Positions 29,296 through 37,355 of a stretch of DNA of 64,000 bases are shown here, piece by piece. Within the stretch, counting starts at the first letter, position 1. Every line of letters begins with the position of its first letter. This DNA is from Mesorhizobium sp. AR10 (lineage in GTDB: Bacteria > Pseudomonadota > Alphaproteobacteria > Rhizobiales > Rhizobiaceae). The notes beneath the pieces are model-generated. The model was not told the origin of the DNA, ran no database searches, and was given only the letters and a program-made list of their open reading frames with translations. The stretch is taken from assembly GCF_024746795.1 (NCBI RefSeq), contig NZ_CP080524.1:2086001-2150000 (forward strand), in the 5' to 3' direction. A program made the position numbers and the translations under genes.

Positions 29296-30483
29296 ATGGT
29301 CCATGCAATCGCTGACGGATCGATGCGCGCACGCTTGCGGGTCGGCATGGTGGGAGGCGGCCGCAATGCCTTCATCGGCGCCGTGCACCGGTTGGCGATG
29401 CGGCTCGACGACCAGATCGCACTGATGGCCGGCGCGCTGTCGTCGGACCCCGAAAATGCGGCCGCCTCGGCTGCCGAGATCGGCATCGCGCCCGAGCGCA
29501 GCTATGCCGACTACCGCGCGATGGCGCAGGCCGAGGCGGCCCGGCCCGACGGCATCGAAGCCGTCGTCATCGTCACGCCCAACCATCTGCATGCGCCGAT
29601 CGCCACCGCTTTCCTCGAAGCCGGCATCGACGTCATCTGCGACAAGCCGCTGTCGACGACACTGACCGACGCCGAAGCGCTGGTGGCACTGGCGCGGGCG
29701 AAAAACCGCCGGTTCGTGGTGACGCTCAACAACACTGGTTACGCCATGGTCCGCCAGGCGCGCGAGATGGTGGCGGCCGGCGAACTCGGCCGCATCGTTT
29801 CCGTGCACGCTGCCTACATCCAGGACTGGCTGACCCAGCCGATCGATGCGCAGGGCCAGAAGCAGGCGGAATGGCGCACCGATCCGGTACGGGCCGGGCA
29901 ATCCGCAGTGCTGGCAGATATCGGCGTGCACGCCTTCAACCTGGCGAGCTTCATTTCGGGCTGTGAGGCCGAGGCGGTCTCCGCCGACCTGTTCACCGCC
30001 GTGCCGGGACGGCGGCTCGACGACAACGCCCATGTGCTGGTGCGCTGGACGGGCGGCGCGCGTGGCACGATCCTGGCCAGCCAGACGTCGCCCGGCCACT
30101 ACAACGATCTTTCCGTCCGCATCTATGGCGACAAGGCCGGGCTCGAATGGTCGGGCACGCGGCCGGAGGAACTGCGCTTCTCGCGCTATGGCGAGGAGAC
30201 GCGCACGCTGGTGCGCGGCGGACATGGATCGTCCGAGGAAAGCCGCCGGGTGTCGCGCATGCCGGCAGCCCACCCGGAAGGCTATATCGAGGCCTTCGCC
30301 AATTTCTATCGCGACGCGGCTGACATCATTCGCGCCCATCGCTCAGGCGGGACGGTCGATCCGGCCCGTGCGGCGCAAGTGCCCGATGTCGTCGACGGCG
30401 CGCGCGGCGTGAAGTTCGTCGCGGCGGCGGTGGACTCGAACTCTGCGGGCGGGGCGTGGACGGCTGCGCGGTTTGGGGGATAG
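29296..30483 (+). CDS. Gfo/Idh/MocA family oxidoreductase
   Basis: 395 residues. The Rossmann motif 'VGMVGGGRNAFIGAVH' and the cofactor/catalytic 'CDKPLS' (Lys) typify this family of NAD(P)-dependent sugar and inositol dehydrogenases; the C-terminal domain holds 'PVRAGQSAVLADIGVHAFNL' with the conserved Asp-x3-His. GGAGGAG 10 bases before the ATG is the ribosome site. It is divergent from RpiR and so probably belongs to the same catabolic pathway. Confidence 0.93.
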   Translation: MVHAIADGSMRARLRVGMVGGGRNAFIGAVHRLAMRLDDQIALMAGALSSDPENAAASAAEIGIAPERSYADYRAMAQAEAARPDGIEAVVIVTPNHLHAPIATAFLEAGIDVICDKPLSTTLTDAEALVALARAKNRRFVVTLNNTGYAMVRQAREMVAAGELGRIVSVHAAYIQDWLTQPIDAQGQKQAEWRTDPVRAGQSAVLADIGVHAFNLASFISGCEAEAVSADLFTAVPGRRLDDNAHVLVRWTGGARGTILASQTSPGHYNDLSVRIYGDKAGLEWSGTRPEELRFSRYGEETRTLVRGGHGSSEESRRVSRMPAAHPEGYIEAFANFYRDAADIIRAHRSGGTVDPARAAQVPDVVDGARGVKFVAAAVDSNSAGGAWTAARFGG

Positions 30484-30513
30484 TCCGCGACGGCAGATCG
30501 GTTGCGTCGGCAA

Positions 30514-30967
30514 TCATCCGGCGCCCTGCTGCTCCGCGAAATCCGACAGCATCGGGCGCTGCCCCGCAAGGATCTTGACTGCGGCCTCGGGCAAGGTGAA
30601 CCAGCCCGCTCTGTCGACCTCCGGAAGACCTCGGTGGCCATTCCATTGTGAAGCTGTTGCTCTTGATGGTGGCCACATCGATGTCGCTACGCGCCTCGAA
30701 AGACCAGGCCGAGACGATCTTTCCGCCCGGTTGCCTGTAATCGCCAAGGCGCGCGAACGGACCATCGACCTTGACGCCGAGTTCTTCCTCGGTCTCGCGT
30801 TGCGCTGCCGTCAACTCGTCCTCGTTCTCGCCGACGAGACCCTTCGGTATCGACCACGCGCCATCGTCCTTCTTCGCCCAGAACGGTCCACCGGGGTGAA
30901 CCAGAAGCACGCGGACATCGCCATCGCTTCGACGATAGATCAGCAATCCCGCGCTGCGTTTTGCCAT
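30514..30967 (-). pseudogene. NUDIX hydrolase gene with an internal frameshift
   Basis: The first 110 codons read as a NUDIX protein ('GAWSIPKGLVGENEDELTAA', then 'RETEEELGVKVDG', a good NUDIX box). After 'FTMEWPPRS' near 30630 the frame is lost, while another frame resumes with 'EVDRAGWFTLPEAAVKILAG' and ends at 30514. In intact relatives the 'EWPPRSG' and 'FPEVDRAGWF' blocks are joined by a short linker, so a small deletion is likely. Function is presumably lost, unless this is a sequencing error. Confidence 0.7.
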
Positions 30968-31063
30968 TTGTTACGTCCGTTTGCGACTCTGGTCCGGAAG
31001 TCGGGGCGCGTTTTTGCTACGGCGCCGATCTGAAGCCAAGGGGCGTGACCAAACCCTAGCCGT

Positions 31064-32140
31064 TCAACGCCTCTTTCCACGACCACCGGGAGATTTGCTG
31101 CCACGAGGCCCACTCTGAACCGGCGTGTTGTTCTGGTTTTCGTCGGACAGTTTGCGCCAGCGCGCAAGACGTTCCGGATCCAGCGTACCAGCCTTCAGGG
31201 CAGCTTGTACCGCGCAGCCCGGTTCGTGGACGTGGGTGCAGTCGCGGAACTTGCACAGCGGGGCAAGTTCGGTGATTTCGGCAAACAGCGTGTCGATGCC
31301 ATAGGCCACATCGCTGACCTGCAACGTGCGCATTCCCGGCGTATCGATTACCCAGCCGCCGCCTGCTATGGCGTGCAGCGATCGCGCGGTGGTGGTGTGG
31401 CGTCCCTTGGCATCGTGTTCGCGAATGCCTGCGGTCTGTTGCGGCAATTGCTGCGCCGATCCGGCCAGCGTGTTGACCAGTGTCGATTTGCCGACGCCGG
31501 AGGAACCGACCAACGCCACCGTCTGCCCCGCGCCGCACCATGCGGCCAAGGCGGCTGCAGCGTCTGATGTGCGCGGGTTCAACGTCACCACGGCCAATCC
31601 GCGCTGAAGTGCGGCTGCCTGCTTTTCGTAAGCCTCGGCGTCGGCCACGGTATCGGCCTTGGTCAGCAGGATCACCGGCGTCGTTCCGGCCTCATTCGCT
31701 AGCGCCAGATAGCGCTCGAGCCGCGCGATGTTGAAATCCGCATTGCATGAGGTGACGATGAACAGCGTGTCGACATTGGCCGCGGCCAGCTGCGGGGTCC
31801 TGCCGCCTTGGGTACGGCGTTCCAGCACTGTTTTGCGGGTCAGACGCCGCTGCAGCAGGTGGCCATGGGGATCGACAAGCACCCAGTCGCCAACGGCGTA
31901 GTCGCCGGTGTTGGCTTGTGCGGGCAGTGTCAGATCCGTTTGCCCTGTCTGGGATAGCCCGGTCAGGCGATCGCGGTGCACCGTGGCAATGCGCGTTGGG
32001 ACGAGGTTTGCTTCATGCGGTTCAAGCTGATCGCCGAAAAAATCCGTCCATCCCAGGCTTGCGAGGGATATTGATCGAGGATCCGTCACGGCTTCGACCA
32101 AGGGCACGGCGTCGCAGACATTGGACAGTATCCTTGGCAA
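31064..32140 (-). CDS. rsgA: RsgA, ribosome small-subunit GTPase
   Basis: 358 residues. The circularly permuted GTPase order is seen: G4-like 'LLTKADTV', then G1 'GSSGVGKSTLVNTLAG' and G3 'DTPGMRTL'. An N-terminal OB-fold segment ('VLERRTQGGRTPQLAANVDT' region) and a C-terminal zinc knuckle ('CKFRDCTHVHEPGC') flank it. RsgA helps mature the 30S subunit. A basic tail ends it. It converges on nothing and stands alone. Confidence 0.93.
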   Translation of the reverse strand: MPRILSNVCDAVPLVEAVTDPRSISLASLGWTDFFGDQLEPHEANLVPTRIATVHRDRLTGLSQTGQTDLTLPAQANTGDYAVGDWVLVDPHGHLLQRRLTRKTVLERRTQGGRTPQLAAANVDTLFIVTSCNADFNIARLERYLALANEAGTTPVILLTKADTVADAEAYEKQAAALQRGLAVVTLNPRTSDAAAALAAWCGAGQTVALVGSSGVGKSTLVNTLAGSAQQLPQQTAGIREHDAKGRHTTTARSLHAIAGGGWVIDTPGMRTLQVSDVAYGIDTLFAEITELAPLCKFRDCTHVHEPGCAVQAALKAGTLDPERLARWRKLSDENQNNTPVQSGPRGSKSPGGRGKRR

Positions 32141-32259
32141 AATGGGCGCGGACGACAGGCCCTCGGGGCGGAGCGATCACTCGTGCCGTTGTATGGGCGG
32201 CACGCCGGGATTTGGCAAGCATCCAGACGACAAGGCCCGGTTCGTTCCGGTTCCGATCG

Positions 32260-33030
32260 TCACAACTGTACGGACATTCCTCCGTCGACGGTCAGGACAT
32301 GCCCGTTGACGAAGGATGCGGCATCGCTGGCAAGGAAAAGCGCCGCACCCGCTATTTCCTGCGGCTGACCCCAACGCTGCAGCGGAACCCGCTGGCGGGC
32401 GAAGGCGAGCATGTCGGGGTTTTCCGCCAAGGCAGCATTGGTCTCGGTCGCGAACATGCCCGGAGCTATGGCGTTGCTCGTCACCCCGTGTGCGCCATAC
32501 TCGACGGCCATGCTGCGCATCAAGCCCGTCAGTCCCTGCTTGGCGGCGGGATAGATGGCATCGCCGGGACGCGCCATCTCGCCAACGATCGAGGTGATCG
32601 CGATCAGCCGGCCATGGCCTTGCGCCTTCATGATTTCCGCGGCTTCGCGCGACAGCGAGATCGCCGAAAGGAGATCCGTCCGGATCAGGTGAAGGATCTC
32701 GTCGTCGCCGAAGGCGGCGAGCGGCCTCCTGTCGCGGGCGCCGACATTGTTGACGAGGATATCGAGCCGGCCGCAGGTCTTGCGGATATTCGCGACCGCG
32801 GCGCGCCCCGCCTCGATGTCTGCTATGTCGAAGGCCATTGCCTGCCCACTGCCGCCGCTGCTGGCGATAGCGGTTACGGCGCCGTCGAGCGTTGCAGCAG
32901 TGCGTCCGGTCACGACCACATGGGCGCCGGCTTCGGCGAAGGCGCGCGCGATCTCGAAGCCGAGCCCACGCCCGCCTCCGGTGATCAGCGCCACACGTCC
33001 TTTCAGGGAAAATCTGTCGAAAATGCTCAT
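32260..33030 (-). CDS. Short-chain dehydrogenase/reductase (gluconate 5-dehydrogenase-like)
   Basis: 256 residues of a classical SDR: 'ITGGGRGLGFEIA' cofactor site, 'NNVGARDRRPL', and the catalytic Tyr-x3-Lys in 'YPAAKQGLTGLMRSMA'. The C-terminal 'VNGHVLTVDGGMS' is typical. It lies 79 bases after the 26-residue gene on the same strand as the guanidine operon and may be its last gene or a separate unit. Substrate unknown. Confidence 0.88.
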   Translation of the reverse strand: MSIFDRFSLKGRVALITGGGRGLGFEIARAFAEAGAHVVVTGRTAATLDGAVTAIASSGGSGQAMAFDIADIEAGRAAVANIRKTCGRLDILVNNVGARDRRPLAAFGDDEILHLIRTDLLSAISLSREAAEIMKAQGHGRLIAITSIVGEMARPGDAIYPAAKQGLTGLMRSMAVEYGAHGVTSNAIAPGMFATETNAALAENPDMLAFARQRVPLQRWGQPQEIAGAALFLASDAASFVNGHVLTVDGGMSVQL

Positions 33031-33109
33031 GCCAGGCGAGCCTCTTACGCGCGGAGATGCCCGCGACCGGCATGGAGCCGGTCGCGGGTTTGATCTCGAG
33101 CGGATGCGA

Positions 33110-33190
33110 TCAGAGCCGCTCAGCCCGAATCTTCAGGATCTGGTACAGCATGTTTCGAATGCGCTGCCAAACGGTCAGGCGCTTGATCAT
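33110..33190 (-). CDS. 26-residue basic peptide downstream of hupE
   Basis: ATG at 33190, stop at 33110, with an excellent AGGAGG 8 bases upstream. It starts MIKRLTVWQRIRNM and ends 'KIRAERL': a strongly basic, amphipathic helix. It sits 29 bases after hupE in the same direction. Either a genuine small protein that could bind membrane or nucleic acid, or a chance frame; the ribosome site favours the former. Confidence 0.4.
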   Translation of the reverse strand: MIKRLTVWQRIRNMLYQILKIRAERL

Positions 33191-33219
33191 GCCTTCGCCT
33201 CCTGTTCCTTGCGGTGCGA

Positions 33220-33813
33220 TCAGATGACCTGTGCCGCCAGTGCTGCGCCGACCAACGACGTTCCGATCCCTGCCGTGCGGATGGCTCCCGGCCAGCGCCG
33301 AAGCGTCAGGGCAGCGAACGCCCCGGTCGCGTGCAGGGCCGAAGTGGCGACCACGAAGCCAATCGCGTAGGCGATACCGCTGGCCGTCTCGGTAATTTCG
33401 AGGCCGTGGGCATTGCCGTGGAAGAGTCCGAACAGGGCAGTCAGCAAAGCGGCGACAGCAAGCGGCAAAGGTCGCGCGAGCGCCATCATGGCGCCGAACA
33501 CCACCAGCGACAAAGCGATGCCGGACTCCAGCGAGGGCAGGCCGATCCCGGCGATGCCGAGCAGGGCGCCGGCGATCATCGCAGCGACAAAACACGACGG
33601 CACGACGATGATGGCTCTCCCGCCGGTTCGTGCTGCGATGACGCCGACAGCCATCATCGCAAGCAGATGGTCGATGCCAGCCAGCGGATGTTCAAGGCCG
33701 CTCAGAAAGCCGTGGACATGAAAACCGCCGCTATGGGCGAAAGCCAAGGACGGCATGAGGATTGCGGCGGCTGCCGGGGCAAGCCTGCCGAGAATCGAAA
33801 GTGTTGTTTTCAT
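33220..33813 (-). CDS. HupE/UreJ family nickel permease
   Basis: 197 residues from the ATG at 33813; the frame is open to 33876. A signal-like N-terminus ending 'SLAFAHSGGFHVHG' is followed by the family signature 'GLEHPLAGIDHLLAMMAVG', whose His and Asp residues bind metal, and by five or six more hydrophobic helices, one with 'LFHGNAHG'. HupE/UreJ proteins supply Ni2+ to hydrogenase or urease. No such enzyme is nearby; instead it follows the guanidine hydrolase-like gene, whose known relatives need nickel. It is therefore the likely nickel importer of that operon. Confidence 0.88.
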   Translation of the reverse strand: MKTTLSILGRLAPAAAAILMPSLAFAHSGGFHVHGFLSGLEHPLAGIDHLLAMMAVGVIAARTGGRAIIVVPSCFVAAMIAGALLGIAGIGLPSLESGIALSLVVFGAMMALARPLPLAVAALLTALFGLFHGNAHGLEITETASGIAYAIGFVVATSALHATGAFAALTLRRWPGAIRTAGIGTSLVGAALAAQVI

Positions 33814-33872
33814 CGTTCTGGACCTGTTTGAAAGGGGTGTGGTCGGTTCGAAACTGTTGCTCACCGGGGGGC

Positions 33873-34412
33873 TCATTGTCCGGATCCTGGCATGGCGATT
33901 TGCGCGGCTTCGGATCTGTCGGCCAAAAGCCGCGCCTGGCCGAAGTCGAGAGGCCTTTGCCCGGTGCCGTCATGGTAGACGAAGGTCAGGCGGCGGCGGT
34001 GCGACGTCAGTTTCGCCGGCAGCGGGTGATAGGTCACGCCGCCGCCGCCGATCAGCGGCATGACGGCGCCGACATCGACCATGTCCTGCGTCTCGACGCG
34101 CAGAAGATGCAGCCGCACGCCTTCCGCGGTTTCGCCGACGAACGGAATTCCGGCGAGGCGCAGGAAACTGGACGGATCGGGCGCTCGCGAAAACCCTTCG
34201 AGAAAGGCGATTTCGACGAGATCGAGATCCGTCGCCCGGGGGTCGGCGGGTTGGGGTGCATGATCGTGTGGCAGATGCGGTGTCTGCCATTGCAACGGCT
34301 TGCCGGCCGGCCCGTTGTGGCCGACAGGGTGCGGATGGTGATGGTGGCCATTCGGCCCGTGATGGTGGCCGTCGCTATGGTCGTGACCGTGGTGATGATG
34401 ATCATCGTGCAT
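33873..34412 (-). CDS. Histidine-rich protein, putative nickel handling partner
   Basis: 179 residues from the ATG at 34412. The first 52 residues contain 19 histidines ('DDHHHHGHDHSDGHHHG' and onward), a metal-binding tail. The rest is a compact soluble region ('LDLVEIAFLEGFSRAPDPSS', 'AVMPLIGGGGVTYHPLPAKL') that I do not recognise. It lies 2 bases after the hydrolase gene and just before hupE. Known guanidine hydrolases use HypA/HypB-like chaperones; this protein could store or pass on nickel in their place. That role is inferred from composition and position. Confidence 0.7.
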   Translation of the reverse strand: MHDDHHHHGHDHSDGHHHGPNGHHHHPHPVGHNGPAGKPLQWQTPHLPHDHAPQPADPRATDLDLVEIAFLEGFSRAPDPSSFLRLAGIPFVGETAEGVRLHLLRVETQDMVDVGAVMPLIGGGGVTYHPLPAKLTSHRRRLTFVYHDGTGQRPLDFGQARLLADRSEAAQIAMPGSGQ

Positions 34413-34414
34413 GG

Positions 34415-35623
34415 TCAAAAACTCGTCGGCTTGTCGATGATGGATTTGTGCTTGCCGAGATTGCCGTGGGCGACCATCGAGCCGAGCGCCTCGACGACAA
34501 CCCGCACGCCGAACAGCGCGGTGATGTCGGAGGTGTCGTAGGGCGGCGACACCTCGACCACCTCCAGTCCGCAGATGCCGGGCGCCGAGACGAGTCCGAG
34601 CAGCTTCAGTGCTTCGCGCGGCAGGAAGCCGCCCGGCTCCGGCCAGCCGGTGCCGGGCACGAAACCGCAATCGATGCTGTCGACATCGAAGGAGATGTAG
34701 ACCGCATCGGTATCCTTCCATGCCAGTTCGAGCGCGATCTCCGCCGCCTTCTCCAGCCCCATCTGTTCGATGTCGGAAATCGTCAGCACGTTGGTGCCGC
34801 GCTTCCTTGCCTCGGCGACGCCGTAGCGGGGCACCTGCCAGCCGCCGATACCCAGCTGCACCAGATTGGTGGCCGAGACGTTCGGCAGGTTGGTCGCCCA
34901 GTACCAGGGCGTCGTGTGCATGCGCTCGTCGAGATCCTTTTCCTGGATGTCGATGTGGCGATCGAAATGGATGATTCCGATGCGCTTCGAGGTCACGTCG
35001 GCAATGCCGCGCACGCACGGAAACCCGATCGAATGGTCGCCACCCAGCATGATCGGCAGCGCACCCGACGAAGCGACATGGCTGACGCCCTTGGTGATCT
35101 GGTCGAAGCTCTTTTCGAGATTGGCCGGGATGGTGAAGACGTCGCCGGCGTCGCACAACGTCATCTGCTCGCGCAGGTCGACACCGAGCTCGTAATTGTA
35201 GGGCGTGTAGAGCGCCGAGATGCGGCGGATGCCTTGCGGTCCGAAACGGGTTCCGGGCCGATAGGTGGTGCCGCTGTCGAAAGGAATGCCCATGACTGCC
35301 GCGTCATACCTGCCGACATCGCGGACGTTCTCGACATAGGGCGCCTTGAGGAAGGTGTTGATGCCGGCGAAATGCGGCAGCTCGCCGCGCGCGAATGTCG
35401 GGATCGACTTGTCGATGATCGAATCCGATCCCGGCAGGCCCATATCCAGCGCCCATTTCTGTTCCTTGCGCCAGCCGTCCTCGGGCAGCCTTCCTTCCGC
35501 TTCGATCGACTTCCAGCCCTGCATGTCGCGGATCTCGAAGTTCGGATGGTGGAAACGCTGGCGTGGCTGGCGGTCGAATAGCCCGGCGCGGCGATGCCGG
35601 CGTTCTGGACTGTCTCTGTGCAT
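34415..35623 (-). CDS. gdmH: Ureohydrolase-family guanidine hydrolase (guanidinase) candidate
   Basis: 402 residues from the ATG at 35623, chosen for the AAGGAGG site 5 bases upstream. It belongs to the agmatinase/arginase family: 'MLGGDHSIGFP', 'IIHFDRHIDIQ' (metal ligands) and 'SFDVDSIDCGFVPGTGWPEPGG'. Two deviations from agmatinase are visible: Trp replaces Thr in the GTGTPE motif, and there is a roughly 70-residue N-terminal extension. Family knowledge: Ni-dependent guanidine hydrolases are long ureohydrolases found under guanidine riboswitches and make urea plus ammonia. Here a guanidine-I riboswitch heads the operon, and HupE lies downstream. The guanidine assignment is inferred from these together. 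Confidence 0.82.
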   Translation of the reverse strand: MHRDSPERRHRRAGLFDRQPRQRFHHPNFEIRDMQGWKSIEAEGRLPEDGWRKEQKWALDMGLPGSDSIIDKSIPTFARGELPHFAGINTFLKAPYVENVRDVGRYDAAVMGIPFDSGTTYRPGTRFGPQGIRRISALYTPYNYELGVDLREQMTLCDAGDVFTIPANLEKSFDQITKGVSHVASSGALPIMLGGDHSIGFPCVRGIADVTSKRIGIIHFDRHIDIQEKDLDERMHTTPWYWATNLPNVSATNLVQLGIGGWQVPRYGVAEARKRGTNVLTISDIEQMGLEKAAEIALELAWKDTDAVYISFDVDSIDCGFVPGTGWPEPGGFLPREALKLLGLVSAPGICGLEVVEVSPPYDTSDITALFGVRVVVEALGSMVAHGNLGKHKSIIDKPTSF

Positions 35624-35634
35624 GAAAACCTCCT

Positions 35635-36444
35635 TCACGACGTCGTCGCCGCGATTGCGCTGTCCAGTCGGGTCGTCCCGACCATCGCGGCCACTTTGGC
35701 CACGTCTTGTGGGGAAGCCCGGTTCTTGCGGTCGAGCTTCAGGTCGTAGGTGATCGTCGCGCCGTAGGCGGACGGGAACTGGGGGTCATGGCGGACCTTG
35801 TCGAAGACCAGCACCCGAGTGCCGAGCTTGAAGGCCTCGCCGATATCGTGGGTGACCATGACAACGGTCATGCCGTGTTCGGTCCAGAGCTCGGTGAGCA
35901 GCTCGTGCATCTCGACGCGAATGCCGGGATCGAGTGCACCGAAGGGTTCGTCGAGAAGCAGGATCTGCGGCCGGCCTAGCAAGGTCTGGGCGATCGCCAG
36001 CCGCTGCTGCATGCCGCCCGAGAGCGAGGCCGGATAGAGGTCGCGCGCATGGGCGAGACCGACGCGCTCCAGCATGGTTTCGGCCTCTTGCCTGGCGTTT
36101 CTGCGCCTAGCGCCGAAGACGCGGCCTAACGGCCCGCCCGAGCGAAAGTCTTCGACCAAAAGCAGGTTCTGCAGGGCGGTCAGATGCGGAAACACCGAAT
36201 AGCGCTGGAAGACGATGCCGCGTTGCGGCGTCGGCTGCGGCACGATCGGCCGATCGCCAACGATGACCACGCCGCTGCTTTGCTGCTCCTGACCGAGCAG
36301 GATGCGCAGGAATGTCGATTTCCCGCAGCCGCTGGCGCCGACCAGCGACAGGAACTCGCCGGTCTCGGCGGTGACGTTGACCCGTTCCAGCACGCGGACA
36401 TCGCCGTAGCTCTTCTCCAGTCCATGGACGACGATGCGGCTCAT
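35635..36444 (-). CDS. NitT/TauT-type ABC transporter ATP-binding protein
   Basis: 269 residues: Walker A 'GASGCGKSTFLR', signature 'LSGGMQQRLAIAQ', Walker B 'ILLLDEPFGALD', switch His in 'VMVTHDIGEAF'. It belongs to the nitrate/taurine-type importers. The ATG at 36444 overlaps the permease stop (ATGA), and the hydrolase gene follows directly. With its permease and binding protein it would import the riboswitch ligand, guanidine. Confidence 0.94.
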   Translation of the reverse strand: MSRIVVHGLEKSYGDVRVLERVNVTAETGEFLSLVGASGCGKSTFLRILLGQEQQSSGVVIVGDRPIVPQPTPQRGIVFQRYSVFPHLTALQNLLLVEDFRSGGPLGRVFGARRRNARQEAETMLERVGLAHARDLYPASLSGGMQQRLAIAQTLLGRPQILLLDEPFGALDPGIRVEMHELLTELWTEHGMTVVMVTHDIGEAFKLGTRVLVFDKVRHDPQFPSAYGATITYDLKLDRKNRASPQDVAKVAAMVGTTRLDSAIAATTS

Positions 36445-37343
36445 TTGTTCTGCACCGGATGAGCCCAGGGCGAGATGGCGTGCGAGAGCTGCACCAGAAG
36501 CCAGTCGGTGATGACGGCAAGCAGCGTGATCCAGGCGACATAGGGAAGGATGACGTCCATCGACAGATAGCGGCGGACGAGGAAGATGCGGTAGCCCAGC
36601 CCCTCGGTCGAGGCGATGGCTTCCGCCGCGATCAGGAACAGCCACGCCGGTCCAAGCGCCAACCGCACGCAGGTGATGAGGCGCGGCGTGACTTGCGGCA
36701 GCACCAGCCGCAGCACCATGGTCCAGCTGTTGCCGCCGAGCGTCTGTGCCTTGGCGACGAGTTCCGGCGGTAGCTCCATCACCCGGTTGGCGATGTCGCG
36801 CACCATGACCGGGGCGACACCGAGCGCGATCAAGGTGATCTTGGCCGTTTCGCCGAGGCCAAGTGCGATGAACAGGATCGGCAGCAGCGCCAATGGCGGA
36901 ATGACGCAGACAACGGTGACAAAGGGCAGCAGAAAAGCCCTGATACGCGGGATGAAACCGATGGCGACGCCGAGGCAAAGTGCGGCGAGCGTCGCCACGC
37001 CGACGCCTGCGAACAGCCTGACCAGGCTGGCAAAAGTGTCTGCCCACAGGATCAGGTCGCCGGAGCGTTTGTCCGGAACCGTGGCAAGATCCCGGAAAGC
37101 CGACCACATCTGTGCCGGGGAGGGCAGCAGCTTGTCGCTGGGGTTGAGGGCCAGTCTTTGCGCCGACGCGAAGAGATAGGCGATCGCCACGGCGGCAAAC
37201 GGCAGGGCGCCAAGGAACAGGGCTCCGCCTCGCGACACCGTCGCGTTGATCAGGCGAAGCCGCGGCCTGCGCCGAGCGGTGCGCGGGAGTTCAGCGCCTC
37301 CCTCGGGTACAGCGTTCATGGTGCCGCTTCCTCTGGCCAGCAT
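36441..37343 (-). CDS. NitT/TauT-type ABC transporter permease
   Basis: 300 residues, six or so membrane helices. The EAA loop is seen as 'ELPPELVAKAQTLGGNSW' followed by 'LVLPQVTPRLITCVRLALGP', typical of the SsuC/TauC permeases. It lies 12 bases after the binding-protein gene and overlaps the ATPase gene. Confidence 0.94.
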   Translation of the reverse strand: MLARGSGTMNAVPEGGAELPRTARRRPRLRLINATVSRGGALFLGALPFAAVAIAYLFASAQRLALNPSDKLLPSPAQMWSAFRDLATVPDKRSGDLILWADTFASLVRLFAGVGVATLAALCLGVAIGFIPRIRAFLLPFVTVVCVIPPLALLPILFIALGLGETAKITLIALGVAPVMVRDIANRVMELPPELVAKAQTLGGNSWTMVLRLVLPQVTPRLITCVRLALGPAWLFLIAAEAIASTEGLGYRIFLVRRYLSMDVILPYVAWITLLAVITDWLLVQLSHAISPWAHPVQNK

Positions 37344-37355
37344 GGCCGCGCCGCC

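Noticed and set aside
33873..35156. 427-codon frame giving a long fusion to the His-rich protein
   Set aside because: The N-terminal two thirds are the shadow of the hydrolase gene; the His-rich gene has its own ATG at 34412.
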